Of a stretch of DNA of 64,000 nt, positions 44,127-52,863 are shown piece by piece. The DNA is taken from the NCBI RefSeq assembly GCF_006516965.1, contig NZ_VHLH01000005.1, positions 1 to 64,000 of the forward strand, given 5' to 3'. Numbering within the stretch: position 1 is the stretch's first letter; each line of letters starts with the position of its first letter. A program made the translations under genes and the position numbers. Origin of the DNA: Pararhizobium mangrovi. Lineage in GTDB: Bacteria > Pseudomonadota > Alphaproteobacteria > Rhizobiales > Rhizobiaceae. The notes under the pieces were generated by a model. That model did no database searches and was not told where the DNA came from. It saw only the letters and a list, made by a program, of their open reading frames with translations.

Positions 44127-44966
44127 TTACGACGTCTCGTTACGCCAACCCCGGGCATCCTCGGGCGCACAGCTGCGCGCGGCCGCGAGGAACCACGGAT
44201 TGGCGAACGGCACGTCGCCCGCGATATGCTTGCCGTAGGTGAGTGGTGTTCCGCCCTCGACGACCGTGAGACCGCCCGCCGCCCGCAGCACCGCGTCGCC
44301 GGCGGCCGTATCCCATTCCATCGTCCTGCCGAAACGGGGATAAAGGTTCGCGCTGCCATCCGCCAGGCAGCAGAACTTCAACGAAGAACCGAAGAAGGCA
44401 AGCTCCGCGTAGCGAAAGCGAGCGAGGAAGGCTTCGGTCTCGGCCGAACGATGCAGACGACTGGTGACGATCACGGGCGTCTCGTTGCCACGATCGACCG
44501 CCAGTTCCTGCCGTTCGACGATGGCGAAGCGCTCGTCGACGGTCGCCCTTTGCGCGCCGTCCGGCCCGCCCCTATAAAGCACGCCGAGGGCCGGCGCGTA
44601 GACCACGCCGATCAGCGGGACGCCGTCGCGCACGAAGGCGATATTGACCGTGAACTCGTCGCGCCCGTTGACGAACTCGCGCGTGCCGTCGAGCGGATCC
44701 ACGAGAATGAACGCACTCGTGTCGATGGCCGTATCACGACCGCCTGCCACCTCTTCTTCGGCAATGCACGGAAATTCGCTCCATCGCGTGCGAAGGCCCT
44801 CCAGGATGATGGCCTCGGCCTGGCGATCGGCTTCGGTCACGGGAGAGTCGTCGTCCTTGCGCTCGACTGCGAAGTGATCATTGCGCACATCGAGGATGGC
44901 CTTTCCGGCCACGAGCGCGAGCGATTCGAAATCCGCGAGCATTCCTGCCGTGTCGACTACCCTCAT
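44127..44966 (-). CDS. cysQ: 3'(2'),5'-bisphosphate nucleotidase
   Basis: A 279-residue magnesium-dependent phosphatase of the inositol monophosphatase fold. It removes the 3'-phosphate of PAP or PAPS. Metal motifs are CIAEEEVAGG (Glu), FILVDPLDGTREFVNG (Asp-Pro-Leu-Asp-Gly-Thr) and MEWDTAAGDAVLRAAGG. The start has GGAGG. PAP is the by-product of PAPS-dependent sulfotransferases, and such a domain is present in the fusion encoded at 38467. A link is plausible, though cysQ is also a housekeeping gene. Confidence 0.93.
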   Translation of the reverse strand: MRVVDTAGMLADFESLALVAGKAILDVRNDHFAVERKDDDSPVTEADRQAEAIILEGLRTRWSEFPCIAEEEVAGGRDTAIDTSAFILVDPLDGTREFVNGRDEFTVNIAFVRDGVPLIGVVYAPALGVLYRGGPDGAQRATVDERFAIVERQELAVDRGNETPVIVTSRLHRSAETEAFLARFRYAELAFFGSSLKFCCLADGSANLYPRFGRTMEWDTAAGDAVLRAAGGLTVVEGGTPLTYGKHIAGDVPFANPWFLAAARSCAPEDARGWRNETS

Positions 44967-45061
44967 CTTGCCTCCGTTTGGTGCTTCTCGCGGAGGTTTA
45001 AACGGCTAGCGTGGATGGGACCAGTCTTTTCCGGACGATCCGAATACGACGATGATCGGCC

Positions 45062-45316
45062 TCAATGGCCGACATCCGCATAGGTTTGACGGATGAAACC
45101 GCGCACGGAGTCGAAATGTCGATGTGCGAAGATGGAATGCGGCTCGCCACGAACCTTCATCGTGAGCCGGCCGAGCGTGCGATCGATCGAACCGACCGTG
45201 GCCATCATGGCGAGACCGATGGCGCGAACGATCCGCAGCCATTGCGAAAGCGGCGTCAGGACTGCGAAGCCGAAGACGGCGAGCATTGCGGCAAAGAGAC
45301 AGATATTCCAAACCAT
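45062..45316 (-). CDS. Small membrane protein of unknown function
   Basis: An 84-residue protein beginning MVWNICLFAAMLAVFGFAVLTPLSQW, a single hydrophobic segment, then a basic, amphipathic region (RTLGRLTMKVRGEPHSIFAHRHF). The ATG at 45316 has CAGGAG 9 bp upstream; an ATG three codons earlier abuts that box and is less likely. It sits between cysQ and manC, all on the minus strand. No family is recognised. It could be a small partner of the polysaccharide machinery. Confidence 0.55.
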   Translation of the reverse strand: MVWNICLFAAMLAVFGFAVLTPLSQWLRIVRAIGLAMMATVGSIDRTLGRLTMKVRGEPHSIFAHRHFDSVRGFIRQTYADVGH

Positions 45317-45468
45317 CGACGACATCTCCTGCCCCCGTTCTGCTTCTCTCCGGTTATCCCGGACGATCCCTTCTCGCGCACGCGAAGGAACGATCGTCCA
45401 TCGCATGCCGCATCCCGACTTCGAGGAGACGAACGGTAAAGCGCAGGCTTTGTTCCTGCCGACCGCTC

Positions 45469-46944
45469 TCACCCCCGTCCATATCGATCTTCGAGCCGCT
45501 CGATATCGTCTTCGCCGAGATAGCTGCCCGTCTGCACCTCGATGAGTTCGAGCGGGATTCGGCCGGGATTTTCGAGCGTATGGATCTCGCCGACGGGAAT
45601 ATAAAGCGACTGGTCCTCCGAAAGCAGCGTGCTCGTCTCCCCGCGATGGACCCGTGCCGTGCCATGGACGACCACCCAGTGTTCGGCGCGGTGATAGTGG
45701 CGCTGCAGGGACAGCTTGCAACCCGGATCGACGGTGATGCGCTTGACGCGGTCGCGATCGCCGAGATCAATCGTGTCGTAGCGCCCCCAGGGCCGGTAGA
45801 CGACGCGGTGATCGGCAAGTTCGCAGCGTTCGAGTTCACGAAGCCTGGCGACGAGGGTCTTGATCGCGTGCGCGCGGTCCCTTCGGGTGACGAGCACCGC
45901 GTCCTTCGTCTCGACGACCACCAGATCGTCGACCGCGAAGGTCGCGACGAGGCGGCTTTCGGCGTGGACGAGGCTGCCATGCGTGTCGATGGCGATCACG
46001 TCCCCGTCGACCACGTTCCCCGCATCGTCCTTCTCTCGCGATTCCCATAGGGTGGAAAACGAGCCGACATCGCTCCAGCCTGCCGAAAGCGGCACGACGG
46101 CTGCCGCGCGCGTGTGCTCCATGATCGCGTGATCGATCGAAAGGTCCGGGTTGCGGGCAAACGCCGTCCGGTCGAGGCGCAGGAAATCGAGGTCGGGTAC
46201 GGGATCGGCCGTCGCGGCCGTGCAGGCATGATGGATCTCGGGGCACAACGCCTTTACCTCGCGCAGGAACCGGCTTGCGCGGAAGACGAACATGCCGCTG
46301 TTCCACAGGTGCCGCCCGCCGGCGAGATAGTCGGCGGCGGTCTGCGCATCGGGCTTTTCGACGAACCGATGCACGGCATAGCCGCCGTCGAGTTCCTCCC
46401 CGCGCTCGATATACCCGTAGCCGGTTTCCGCACGCTCGGGCACGATACCGAAGGTGACGAGCCGACCAGTTTCGGCGAGCCGCACCGCGTCGCCGAGCGC
46501 ACGGTGGAACGCGGGAATGTCCGCCAGCATGTGATCGGCCGGCAGGGCGAGCACGATCGGATCCTCGTGGTCACGCAGCGCGACCATGGTTGCGGCGGCA
46601 AGTGCCGGGGCCGTATTGCGCGCGACCGGTTCGAGAACGAGCGTCGCTTCGAGGCCGTCGGGCCCGCGCATCTGCTCGGCAGCGAGGAACCGATGCTCCT
46701 CGTTGCATACGACGACCGGAGCCGCGCAGGAAAGACCGTCGAGACGGGCGACCGTTTCTTGAAGCATGGTCTTGTCGCCGCCGAGCTTTAGGAACTGCTT
46801 GGGATAGGCGACGCGGGAGAGCGGCCACAGCCGCTGGCCGGAACCGCCGGCCATGACGATCGGAAGAATGCCCGCCGGAACGCTCCTGCCGCCGTCTCCC
46901 TCGGTCGTCGTCGCGCCTGGCGCCGCCGCATCCTCGTTTTCCAT
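45469..46944 (-). CDS. manC: Mannose-1-phosphate guanylyltransferase / mannose-6-phosphate isomerase
   Basis: A 491-residue bifunctional enzyme that supplies GDP-mannose. The nucleotidyltransferase half starts IVMAGGSGQRLWPLSRVAYPKQFL at about residue 29, with VEKPDAQTA and FVFRASRFL further on. The C-terminal cupin (type II phosphomannose isomerase) has YRPWGRYDTID, LSLQRHYHRAEHWVVVHGTA and PVGEIHTLENPG. It belongs with the rml genes to sugar-nucleotide supply for the locus. About 25 extra residues precede the core, so a start nearer the motif cannot be excluded. Confidence 0.95.
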   Translation of the reverse strand: MENEDAAAPGATTTEGDGGRSVPAGILPIVMAGGSGQRLWPLSRVAYPKQFLKLGGDKTMLQETVARLDGLSCAAPVVVCNEEHRFLAAEQMRGPDGLEATLVLEPVARNTAPALAAATMVALRDHEDPIVLALPADHMLADIPAFHRALGDAVRLAETGRLVTFGIVPERAETGYGYIERGEELDGGYAVHRFVEKPDAQTAADYLAGGRHLWNSGMFVFRASRFLREVKALCPEIHHACTAATADPVPDLDFLRLDRTAFARNPDLSIDHAIMEHTRAAAVVPLSAGWSDVGSFSTLWESREKDDAGNVVDGDVIAIDTHGSLVHAESRLVATFAVDDLVVVETKDAVLVTRRDRAHAIKTLVARLRELERCELADHRVVYRPWGRYDTIDLGDRDRVKRITVDPGCKLSLQRHYHRAEHWVVVHGTARVHRGETSTLLSEDQSLYIPVGEIHTLENPGRIPLELIEVQTGSYLGEDDIERLEDRYGRG

Positions 46945-47078
46945 CGCACGCTCCCTACCCGTTTAGCTCGCACAGTTCCGATCGTGTCATGGTGGCGAAG
47001 GCCGGGCGGCTTGTCGATCCGTCGGGGAGCGAAGCACGATCGCATGGGTCGCGTAACAAAGCGTGCGGTGCATAGCCT

Positions 47079-47107
47079 TTGACCGCGGACGGCAGGGCGT
47101 TTATCGC
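47079..47107 (+). promoter_or_regulatory. Candidate promoter of the sugar transferase operon
   Basis: TTGACC (47079-47084), 17 bp, TATCGC (47102-47107), about 75 bp before the start at 47183 in the 238-bp divergent gap after manC. It is the best match I see; there is no operator-like repeat. Confidence 0.4.
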
Positions 47108-47182
47108 TATTTTAGCCGCAATGGCAAGCTAAACGCGACAACCAGACGGCGCTCGGGCGCGCCGCGCAGAGGGGAAACAGGC

Positions 47183-47836
47183 ATGGCCGATGGCGAGAGG
47201 GCGCCGGCATATCATCGTGACGATAGATCCGCTTCGCTTACCGTCGCCGATGCGTGCACGCGCGTTCCCGCACAGCCATGGAGCAAGCGCGCGTTCGACG
47301 TGACGCTTTCCATCCTCGGTCTCATTCCCGGCAGCCTGATCATCGCCCTGCTCGCGCTCGCCATTCGAAGGGACAGCCGCGGGCCGGCCATCTTTCGCCA
47401 GCGCCGGGTCGGCCGCGGTGGAGCGGTCTTTCATTGTCTCAAGCTGAGGACGATGCAAACGGGCCTTCCCGACCTGCCGACGCACGAAAGCAAGACTTCC
47501 GACGTCACCCGGCTCGGGCGACATCTGCGACGCTGGAAGCTCGACGAACTGCCGCAACTCTTCAACGTTCTGCGCGGCGAGATGAGTTTCGTCGGCCCGC
47601 GGCCGTGCCTGCCGAGCCAGACGGTGCTCGTCGAGGAACGCCGGCGCCTCGGCGTCCTCACTATGCGCCCGGGCATCACCGGCATCGCCCAGGTTCGCGG
47701 CATCGACATGTCGGACCCGCATCGTCTGGCCGAAGTCGATGCCCTCTACATCGGGCACGAGAGCATGACGGTCGATCTCGGCCTGCTCGCGCGCACCTTC
47801 ACGCCTTCGGCGCTTGCCGACAGGATCGGGCTCTAG
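47183..47836 (+). CDS. Undecaprenyl-phosphate sugar-1-phosphate transferase (WcaJ/PglC type)
   Basis: A 217-residue monotopic membrane enzyme that starts glycan assembly by moving sugar-1-phosphate to undecaprenyl phosphate. Family motifs are WSKRAFDVTLSILGLIPGSLIIALLAL (re-entrant helix), IFRQRRVGRGGAVFHCLKLRTM, and LDELPQLFNVLRGEMSFVGPRPCLPSQ with the catalytic Asp-Glu. It is the short PglC-like form without the extra N-terminal helices of WcaJ. AGGGGAAACAGGC precedes the ATG. The CapD/WbpM-like gene follows after 4 bp and may make its sugar substrate. Confidence 0.93.
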   Translation: MADGERAPAYHRDDRSASLTVADACTRVPAQPWSKRAFDVTLSILGLIPGSLIIALLALAIRRDSRGPAIFRQRRVGRGGAVFHCLKLRTMQTGLPDLPTHESKTSDVTRLGRHLRRWKLDELPQLFNVLRGEMSFVGPRPCLPSQTVLVEERRRLGVLTMRPGITGIAQVRGIDMSDPHRLAEVDALYIGHESMTVDLGLLARTFTPSALADRIGL

Positions 47837-47840
47837 CCAT

Positions 47841-49838
47841 ATGCACGGCACGCATAAACCTTCCAAGAGGGCAACGGCCCCCGCCGGCAAGAAGATGCGG
47901 CACGCATTGGGATTGACCCGGGCGCGGTTCCGCGCGGCCCGCCGCCGCGGCAAGTCGGACGACGGGGGCATCGGGCCGCTGCGCGGCCTGCTGCGCGGTC
48001 TCCCTCGCCCGGCAAAGCGCGTACTTTTGATCGGCAGCGACATCGTGCTGCTGCTCCTCGTGCTGGAGACGAGCTTCAGCCTGCGCCTCGGCAACGTCTT
48101 CGTGCCGTCGAACGACCAGCTCGCGCTGATGCTTGCCGCGCCGGTCATCGCCATTCCGATCTTCGTGCGGCTGGGGCTCTACCGTGCCGTCATCCGCTAC
48201 CTGCCCGACCGGGCGATCTGGGTGACCGTCCAGGCGATGTCGCTCGCGACGCTCCTGTGGGTCTGCCTCCTCTTCCTCACATCGATGTCCGGCCTGGAGG
48301 GCGCGCCGCGCTCCATCCCGCTCTTCTACTGGGTCTTCGGCATCTGGGCCGTCGCCGGCAGCCGGTTCGCGGCCAAGGCGCTGCTGTGGCCGAGCGGCAC
48401 GGCGATCAAGCGCCTCATCCGCCGCCAGGTCCTCATCTACGGAACGGACGCGGCGAGCCTTCAGCTGGCGGCCGCCCTGCACCGCCAGGCGGATCGCTTC
48501 GTCGCCGGCTTCATCGATCCCGACGGCACGCTGCGCGGGCGCGACGTAATGGGCATCCGCGTCTATTCCGAAAGCTCGATCAGCGATCTCATCCGCAATT
48601 ACGGCATCAAGGAGATCTTCGTCTCCCTCCCCTCGGTCGATCAGGAACGCCGCAAGCGGCTGCTGAGCGAACTGCACGAGCATCCGGTCAAGATCCGCGT
48701 CCTTCCGGCGATCTCCGATTTTGCCAGCGGCAAGGGCCTTCAGGGCCAGCTTCGCGACCTCGAGATCGACGATCTGCTCGGCCGCTCGGCCGTGCCGCCC
48801 GAACCGTCCTTGCTTGCCGGCATGATCGAGGACCGGGCCATTCTCGTCACCGGTGCGGCGGGCTCCATCGGCTCGGAGGTCGTGCGCCTCGTCGCGCGCT
48901 GGAAACCGCGCCGTCTCGTCCTTCTCGACATCAACGAGTACGGCCTCTACCAGCTCGAGCAATCGCTGAAGCGCATGGGCGTCGAGGATGCCGTCTACAT
49001 GCTCGGCTCGGTCGCCGACGAGAGCATGGTGCGCAACCTGCTCGAACGCCACGCGATCGCCGTCGTGTTCCACGCCGCGGCCTACAAGCACGTTCCCCTC
49101 GTTGAGAACAACGTGCTCGCGGGCGTGCGCAACAACGTGCTCGGAACGCTCGCCGTCGCCCGTCAGGCGCATCAATGCGGCGTCGAGAATTTCGTGCTCA
49201 TCTCGACGGACAAGGCCGTGCGACCGTCGAACGTCATGGGCGCCAGCAAGCGCTGGGCGGAGCTCATCACGCGCCATTTCGGCGAAAAGGCGACGCTTGC
49301 CGGCACGGGGCAGAAGTTCTGCGCGGTGCGCTTCGGCAACGTTCTCGGCTCTAGCGGCTCCGTGGTTCCGCTCTTTCGCGAGCAGATCGAGGCGGGCGGG
49401 CCGATCACCCTGACCGACGAAGGCATGATGCGTTACTTCATGTCGATCCACGAGGCCGCCGAACTGATCGTGCAGGCCGGGGCACTCTCGGAGGGCGGCG
49501 ACATCTTCCTGCTCGACATGGGCGAACAGGTGCGCATCCGCAAGCTTGCCGAGAACATGATTCGGCTCGCCGGCTTCATGGAGAAGTCGGCCGAAAATCC
49601 GGAAGGCGACATCGAAATCCGCGTCGTCGGCAAGCGCTCCGGCGAGAAGCTGGTCGAGGAGCTGTTCTACGACCCGAACACGGCAATCCCGACCACGCAT
49701 CCCAAGATCCTGCGCGCCCGCCGGCCGAACGCAGCCGGTAACGTGGTCGAGACGGAACTCGAATGCCTTCGCCAGCTCGTCGACGAGGGCGACGAGACGC
49801 GCATCCGCCAGCGCCTGATGGATTTCCTGAAGCTTTAG
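47841..49838 (+). CDS. Nucleoside-diphosphate-sugar 4,6-dehydratase (CapD/WbpM/PglF type)
   Basis: A 665-residue membrane-anchored enzyme. About four membrane segments lie in residues ~60-190 (VLLIGSDIVLLLLVLETSFSL onward). A first Rossmann region (VLIYGTDAASLQLAAAL) follows, then the catalytic domain with ILVTGAAGSIGSEVVRLVARW at about residue 334. The active site has the SMK-type arrangement, ISTDKAVRPSNVMGASKRWAE, with methionine where other SDRs have tyrosine. It converts UDP-GlcNAc-type sugars to 4-keto-6-deoxy forms. The ATG at 47841 has no strong ribosome site. Its stop TAG lies in the first bases of the repeat at 49836. Confidence 0.92.
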   Translation: MHGTHKPSKRATAPAGKKMRHALGLTRARFRAARRRGKSDDGGIGPLRGLLRGLPRPAKRVLLIGSDIVLLLLVLETSFSLRLGNVFVPSNDQLALMLAAPVIAIPIFVRLGLYRAVIRYLPDRAIWVTVQAMSLATLLWVCLLFLTSMSGLEGAPRSIPLFYWVFGIWAVAGSRFAAKALLWPSGTAIKRLIRRQVLIYGTDAASLQLAAALHRQADRFVAGFIDPDGTLRGRDVMGIRVYSESSISDLIRNYGIKEIFVSLPSVDQERRKRLLSELHEHPVKIRVLPAISDFASGKGLQGQLRDLEIDDLLGRSAVPPEPSLLAGMIEDRAILVTGAAGSIGSEVVRLVARWKPRRLVLLDINEYGLYQLEQSLKRMGVEDAVYMLGSVADESMVRNLLERHAIAVVFHAAAYKHVPLVENNVLAGVRNNVLGTLAVARQAHQCGVENFVLISTDKAVRPSNVMGASKRWAELITRHFGEKATLAGTGQKFCAVRFGNVLGSSGSVVPLFREQIEAGGPITLTDEGMMRYFMSIHEAAELIVQAGALSEGGDIFLLDMGEQVRIRKLAENMIRLAGFMEKSAENPEGDIEIRVVGKRSGEKLVEELFYDPNTAIPTTHPKILRARRPNAAGNVVETELECLRQLVDEGDETRIRQRLMDFLKL

Positions 49839-49922
49839 AGCCTTTCAGGTTTATACGGAAACGCTCTGTTCGATCGTGCCGGTTTTCCACACGAAGGCGA
49901 TCGCAGCGCGATGTGGTTCATC
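49836..49922 (+). repeat. Second copy of the dispersed repeat (87 bp)
   Basis: TAGAGCCTTTCAGGTTTATA and the following bases match 18470-18556 (opposite orientation) with five differences in 87. The first three bases form the stop codon of the CapD-like gene. After GTTCATC the similarity stops and no second arm is found, so this is a one-ended copy. Downstream, 49940-49959 forms a 7-bp hairpin and 49965-49978 is a perfect 14-bp palindrome. Confidence 0.8.
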
Positions 49923-50020
49923 CAGTCCCTCCCTGGACTCTGAAGTCTTGCAACTTCAGCATCCCCGGTCCGGACCGGATGGGCAACCTAATGAAGCTCA
50001 CATCTAGTAAAAGAAAAGAA

Positions 50021-50053
50021 GAAGCCCGCGGCGGGTGTTCCGCCACGGGCTTC
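50021..50053 (-). terminator. Intrinsic terminator of bioY
   Basis: GAAGCCCG-x-GGCGG pairs with CCGCC-x-CGGGCTTC around GTGTT. On the minus strand it is followed by TTCTTTTCTTTTAC, a good T-rich tract, so it terminates bioY. It may also stop readthrough from the CapD-like gene. Confidence 0.8.
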
Positions 50054-50105
50054 AGGGTTCGATTCGGGCAGACGAACCCGACATCGTCGGGCCGCAAAGC
50101 CGGTG

Positions 50106-50702
50106 TTAGCGCGACAGTCGCTCGATCACGTTGCGAACCGCCGGAAACGCGAGGACGACCAGCGCCGCCTTGATCAGGTCGCCGGCGATGAAGGGAACGA
50201 CGCCGGCCTGCCAAGCCTTTTCGGGACCGATCAACATGGAAAGCCAGGCGAAGCCGAGCCCCAGGATTGCGATCTCACCGAGCGCAACAGCCGGCGCAAG
50301 GCTGAGGATACGGCGGTCGAGACCCCGGTCCGCAGCGTAGCCGACGATGATGGCCGCCACGACGAAGCCGGCGAGATAGCCGCCGGTCGGGCCCATCATG
50401 TAGGCGAGGCCGATCCCGTGCTCGGGCGAAGCCTGGAAGACCGGAAGGCCGCTCGCGCCCTCGGCGAGATAGAGCAGCAGCGTCGCGACGCCGAGGCGCA
50501 TGCCGAAGGTCGCGGCGATCGCGAAGACGGCAAGCGTCTCCAGCGAGAGGTCGACGGGGCCGAAAACCACACGGGTCTTTGCCGACACCGTGAGCACCAG
50601 CGTGCCCAGGACGGCGAGCGTCGCGTACCACGCGAAACGCGCGGCGGGATGTTCGAAGTTCGGTGCGTGCGCCAGCGAGCGCGTCGTATCGGATGTCGTC
50701 AT
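50106..50702 (-). CDS. bioY: Biotin transporter BioY
   Basis: A 198-residue membrane protein, the biotin-binding S component of an ECF importer. It has about six hydrophobic segments. Typical BioY parts are VFGPVDLSLETLAVFAIAATFGMRLGVATLLLYLAEGASGLPVF and the GIGLAYMMGPTGGYLAGFVVAA substrate-binding loop. The start at 50702 follows GGAGAGAGCTCC. No bioM or bioN lies beside it, so it may work alone or with a shared ECF module. No BioR-type operator was recognised upstream. Confidence 0.93.
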   Translation of the reverse strand: MTTSDTTRSLAHAPNFEHPAARFAWYATLAVLGTLVLTVSAKTRVVFGPVDLSLETLAVFAIAATFGMRLGVATLLLYLAEGASGLPVFQASPEHGIGLAYMMGPTGGYLAGFVVAAIIVGYAADRGLDRRILSLAPAVALGEIAILGLGFAWLSMLIGPEKAWQAGVVPFIAGDLIKAALVVLAFPAVRNVIERLSR

Positions 50703-50848
50703 GGAGCTCTCTCCGCCAGGAACGTATGCGAGTGGCGGTTTCCGCCGGTCTCTCGGATGGGGGTATACCGTGCCGGAATGGGCAGGTAAAGAAAGGCCGC
50801 TTTCATCCATCGGCCTCGTTCCCGCCCTCCCTACCACCGCGACAGCGC

Positions 50849-51757
50849 ATGCCCGAACCATCCTTCCAGACCGCCTTCGATCCGCAATACGGCCACCCCG
50901 TGCCCGTCGCCGAGGCCATCGCGCGACTGACCGCGCCGAATGCCGGGCCGATGACCTTTAAGGGGACCAATACGTATCTCGTCGGCAGCCGCGCGCTCGC
51001 CGTCGTCGATCCGGGGCCGGAGGACGAACGGCACTGGGACGCCCTGAAGGCCGCGATCGCCGGACGTCCGGTCAGCCACGTGCTCGCCACGCATACCCAT
51101 CGCGATCACTCGCCGCTCGCGCGCCGCCTTGCCGAAGAAACCGGCGCGGTTCTCGCGGGCATCGGTCCGCACCGCCTTGCCCGCCCCCTCCACGACGGCG
51201 AACTCAACCGGCTCGCCGAAGCCGCGGACACGAGCTTCGTTCCCGACCGCACGCTCGCCGACGGCGAGGTGATCGAGGGCGACGGGTGGCGCCTCGAAAC
51301 CGTTCATACGCCGGGGCACGCCGCAAACCATGCAGCCTACGCGCTTGCCGGCACGGGCATTCTCCTGTGCGGCGATCACGTTATGGCCTGGGCGACCCCC
51401 GTCGTGGCACCGCCCGACGGCTCGATGCGGGACTACATGGCCTCGCTCGACCGCCTGCTTGCCCGCGACGACACGCTGTACCTGCCCGGCCACGGCGGGC
51501 CGATCGAGGCGCCGCACACCTTCGTGCGCGCCCTGAGGGCCCATCGCCGCATGCGTGAGCGCTCCGTCCTCAACCGCGTGAAGGCCGGCGACCGTACGAT
51601 CGGGGAAATGGTGGCGGTGATCTACCAGAACGCCGACCGGGCTCTGCACGGCGCTGCCGCGCTCAACGTCTTCGCGCATCTGGAAGACCTCGTCGCACGC
51701 GGCAGCGTGACGACCGACGGCGCACCGACACTCGATGGACGATACGTGCCGGCGTAA
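50849..51757 (+). CDS. MBL-fold metallo-hydrolase (LACTB2-like)
   Basis: A 302-residue metallo-beta-lactamase-fold protein. The metal motif is ATHTHRDHSPLARRL (HxHxDH), followed by VHTPGHAANHAAY and LLCGDHVMAW. A C-terminal winged-helix-like part (RTIGEMVAVIYQNADRALHGAAALNVFAHLEDLVARG) is typical of the LACTB2/glyoxalase-II-related group. Upstream in-frame codons overlap the bioY region and are rejected; MPEPSFQ at 50849 is taken. The function in this group may be RNA or thioester hydrolysis; not determined here. Confidence 0.88.
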   Translation: MPEPSFQTAFDPQYGHPVPVAEAIARLTAPNAGPMTFKGTNTYLVGSRALAVVDPGPEDERHWDALKAAIAGRPVSHVLATHTHRDHSPLARRLAEETGAVLAGIGPHRLARPLHDGELNRLAEAADTSFVPDRTLADGEVIEGDGWRLETVHTPGHAANHAAYALAGTGILLCGDHVMAWATPVVAPPDGSMRDYMASLDRLLARDDTLYLPGHGGPIEAPHTFVRALRAHRRMRERSVLNRVKAGDRTIGEMVAVIYQNADRALHGAAALNVFAHLEDLVARGSVTTDGAPTLDGRYVPA

Positions 51758-51772
51758 GGTTTCGACCGGCCT

Positions 51773-52696
51773 TCAGCTATCCGCCGTTCCCATCAGGCTG
51801 CGGTCGAGATCGGCGAAGATCGCCCGGATCAGCCGCGCGCCTTCGCCAAGGTCGTTCGGCCCGTAGCGCGAGGCGACCCGCATGTCGACGCGGGTCTTGT
51901 CGCCCTCCTCGCGCAGGCGGATGACGACGTCGCTCGAAAGGCCGAAGAGCATTGACCGGTGGACGGCCTGCAGGCGCACCGTCGCCGGCTCCACGCTGGC
52001 ATTGCGCATGGCAAGCGGCGACGGCCGGTTGATCGGCACCGGTACCGAGGAAAGATCGATCCCGCCCTCCTCGTCGCTCGCCGCGCCTTTCCCGTCGGCA
52101 TGCGACGCGGACTTCGAAACGGGCGTCTTGGCAAAGGCCGCCGTGCCGTCCTCCGCGACGATCGAGAGGTTTTCCGCCTTCATGGCCGATCGCACGGCCG
52201 CAAGCACGCGGTCTATCGCGCCCTCGTAGCGGCGGCCCGCAAGCTGCGGATAGGCGCTGGCGAGCGGCACCGGCCGGCCGAGCGCGGCCGTCGCAGTCTG
52301 CGTCAGGGCAAGCCCGCCCGGCGGCGGTGCCGTCAGCCATTCCGGCGGGTTCGCCGCATCGCTGGAGACGTCGCGGATCTGCGGCGCGCTCACGTAGAGC
52401 CAGGCGCCGAGCGCCATCGGCGCAAGCACCACGAGCGCGCAGGCGAACGCCACGAAGGAGGCGAGCCCGCCCCGCGCGCCGATGGTCCAAAGCCGTGCGA
52501 AGCCGACGAACGCGAAACACAGCGCCACCAGCGCAAACGCGCCGGCAAGCACGGAAAGGGCAACGAAATATTGCGTCGCCATGCCGGAGACGCGATGGGC
52601 GAACCACGCCGCGACGAAAAGGATCAACGCCACCAGTCCTACGCGGCGCGCGACCAGTGCGCTCTTGCTGACGGGCCGAACGTAACGTGCGATCAT
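51773..52696 (-). CDS. DUF1499-domain membrane protein
   Basis: A 307-residue protein. Three N-terminal hydrophobic segments span about residues 15-110 and include LVALILFVAAWFAHRV, ALSVLAGAFALVALCFAFVGFARLW and GLASFVAFACALVVLAPMALGAWLY. The DUF1499 domain follows: RDVSSDAANPPEW at the start and VVIRLREEGDKTRVDMRVASRYGPNDLGEGARLIRAIFADLD at the end. Typical for alphaproteobacteria; biochemical role unknown. It is convergent with the MBL gene and divergent from corA. Confidence 0.85.
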   Translation of the reverse strand: MIARYVRPVSKSALVARRVGLVALILFVAAWFAHRVSGMATQYFVALSVLAGAFALVALCFAFVGFARLWTIGARGGLASFVAFACALVVLAPMALGAWLYVSAPQIRDVSSDAANPPEWLTAPPPGGLALTQTATAALGRPVPLASAYPQLAGRRYEGAIDRVLAAVRSAMKAENLSIVAEDGTAAFAKTPVSKSASHADGKGAASDEEGGIDLSSVPVPINRPSPLAMRNASVEPATVRLQAVHRSMLFGLSSDVVIRLREEGDKTRVDMRVASRYGPNDLGEGARLIRAIFADLDRSLMGTADS

Positions 52697-52863
52697 CGCG
52701 GGCGCAGCACTCCTCGATCTTCCGGCGGACGATGGCCTTTGGGGACATCGCTTCTATCACGAAACGGATTAACGGAACTCATCCACGGCATGCAACTTGA
52801 CTCTTTGCCCGTTCGCGCCAACCTGCGGGCGAGCCCGCCATCCTCCATTCGCGCCTTTCTCCC

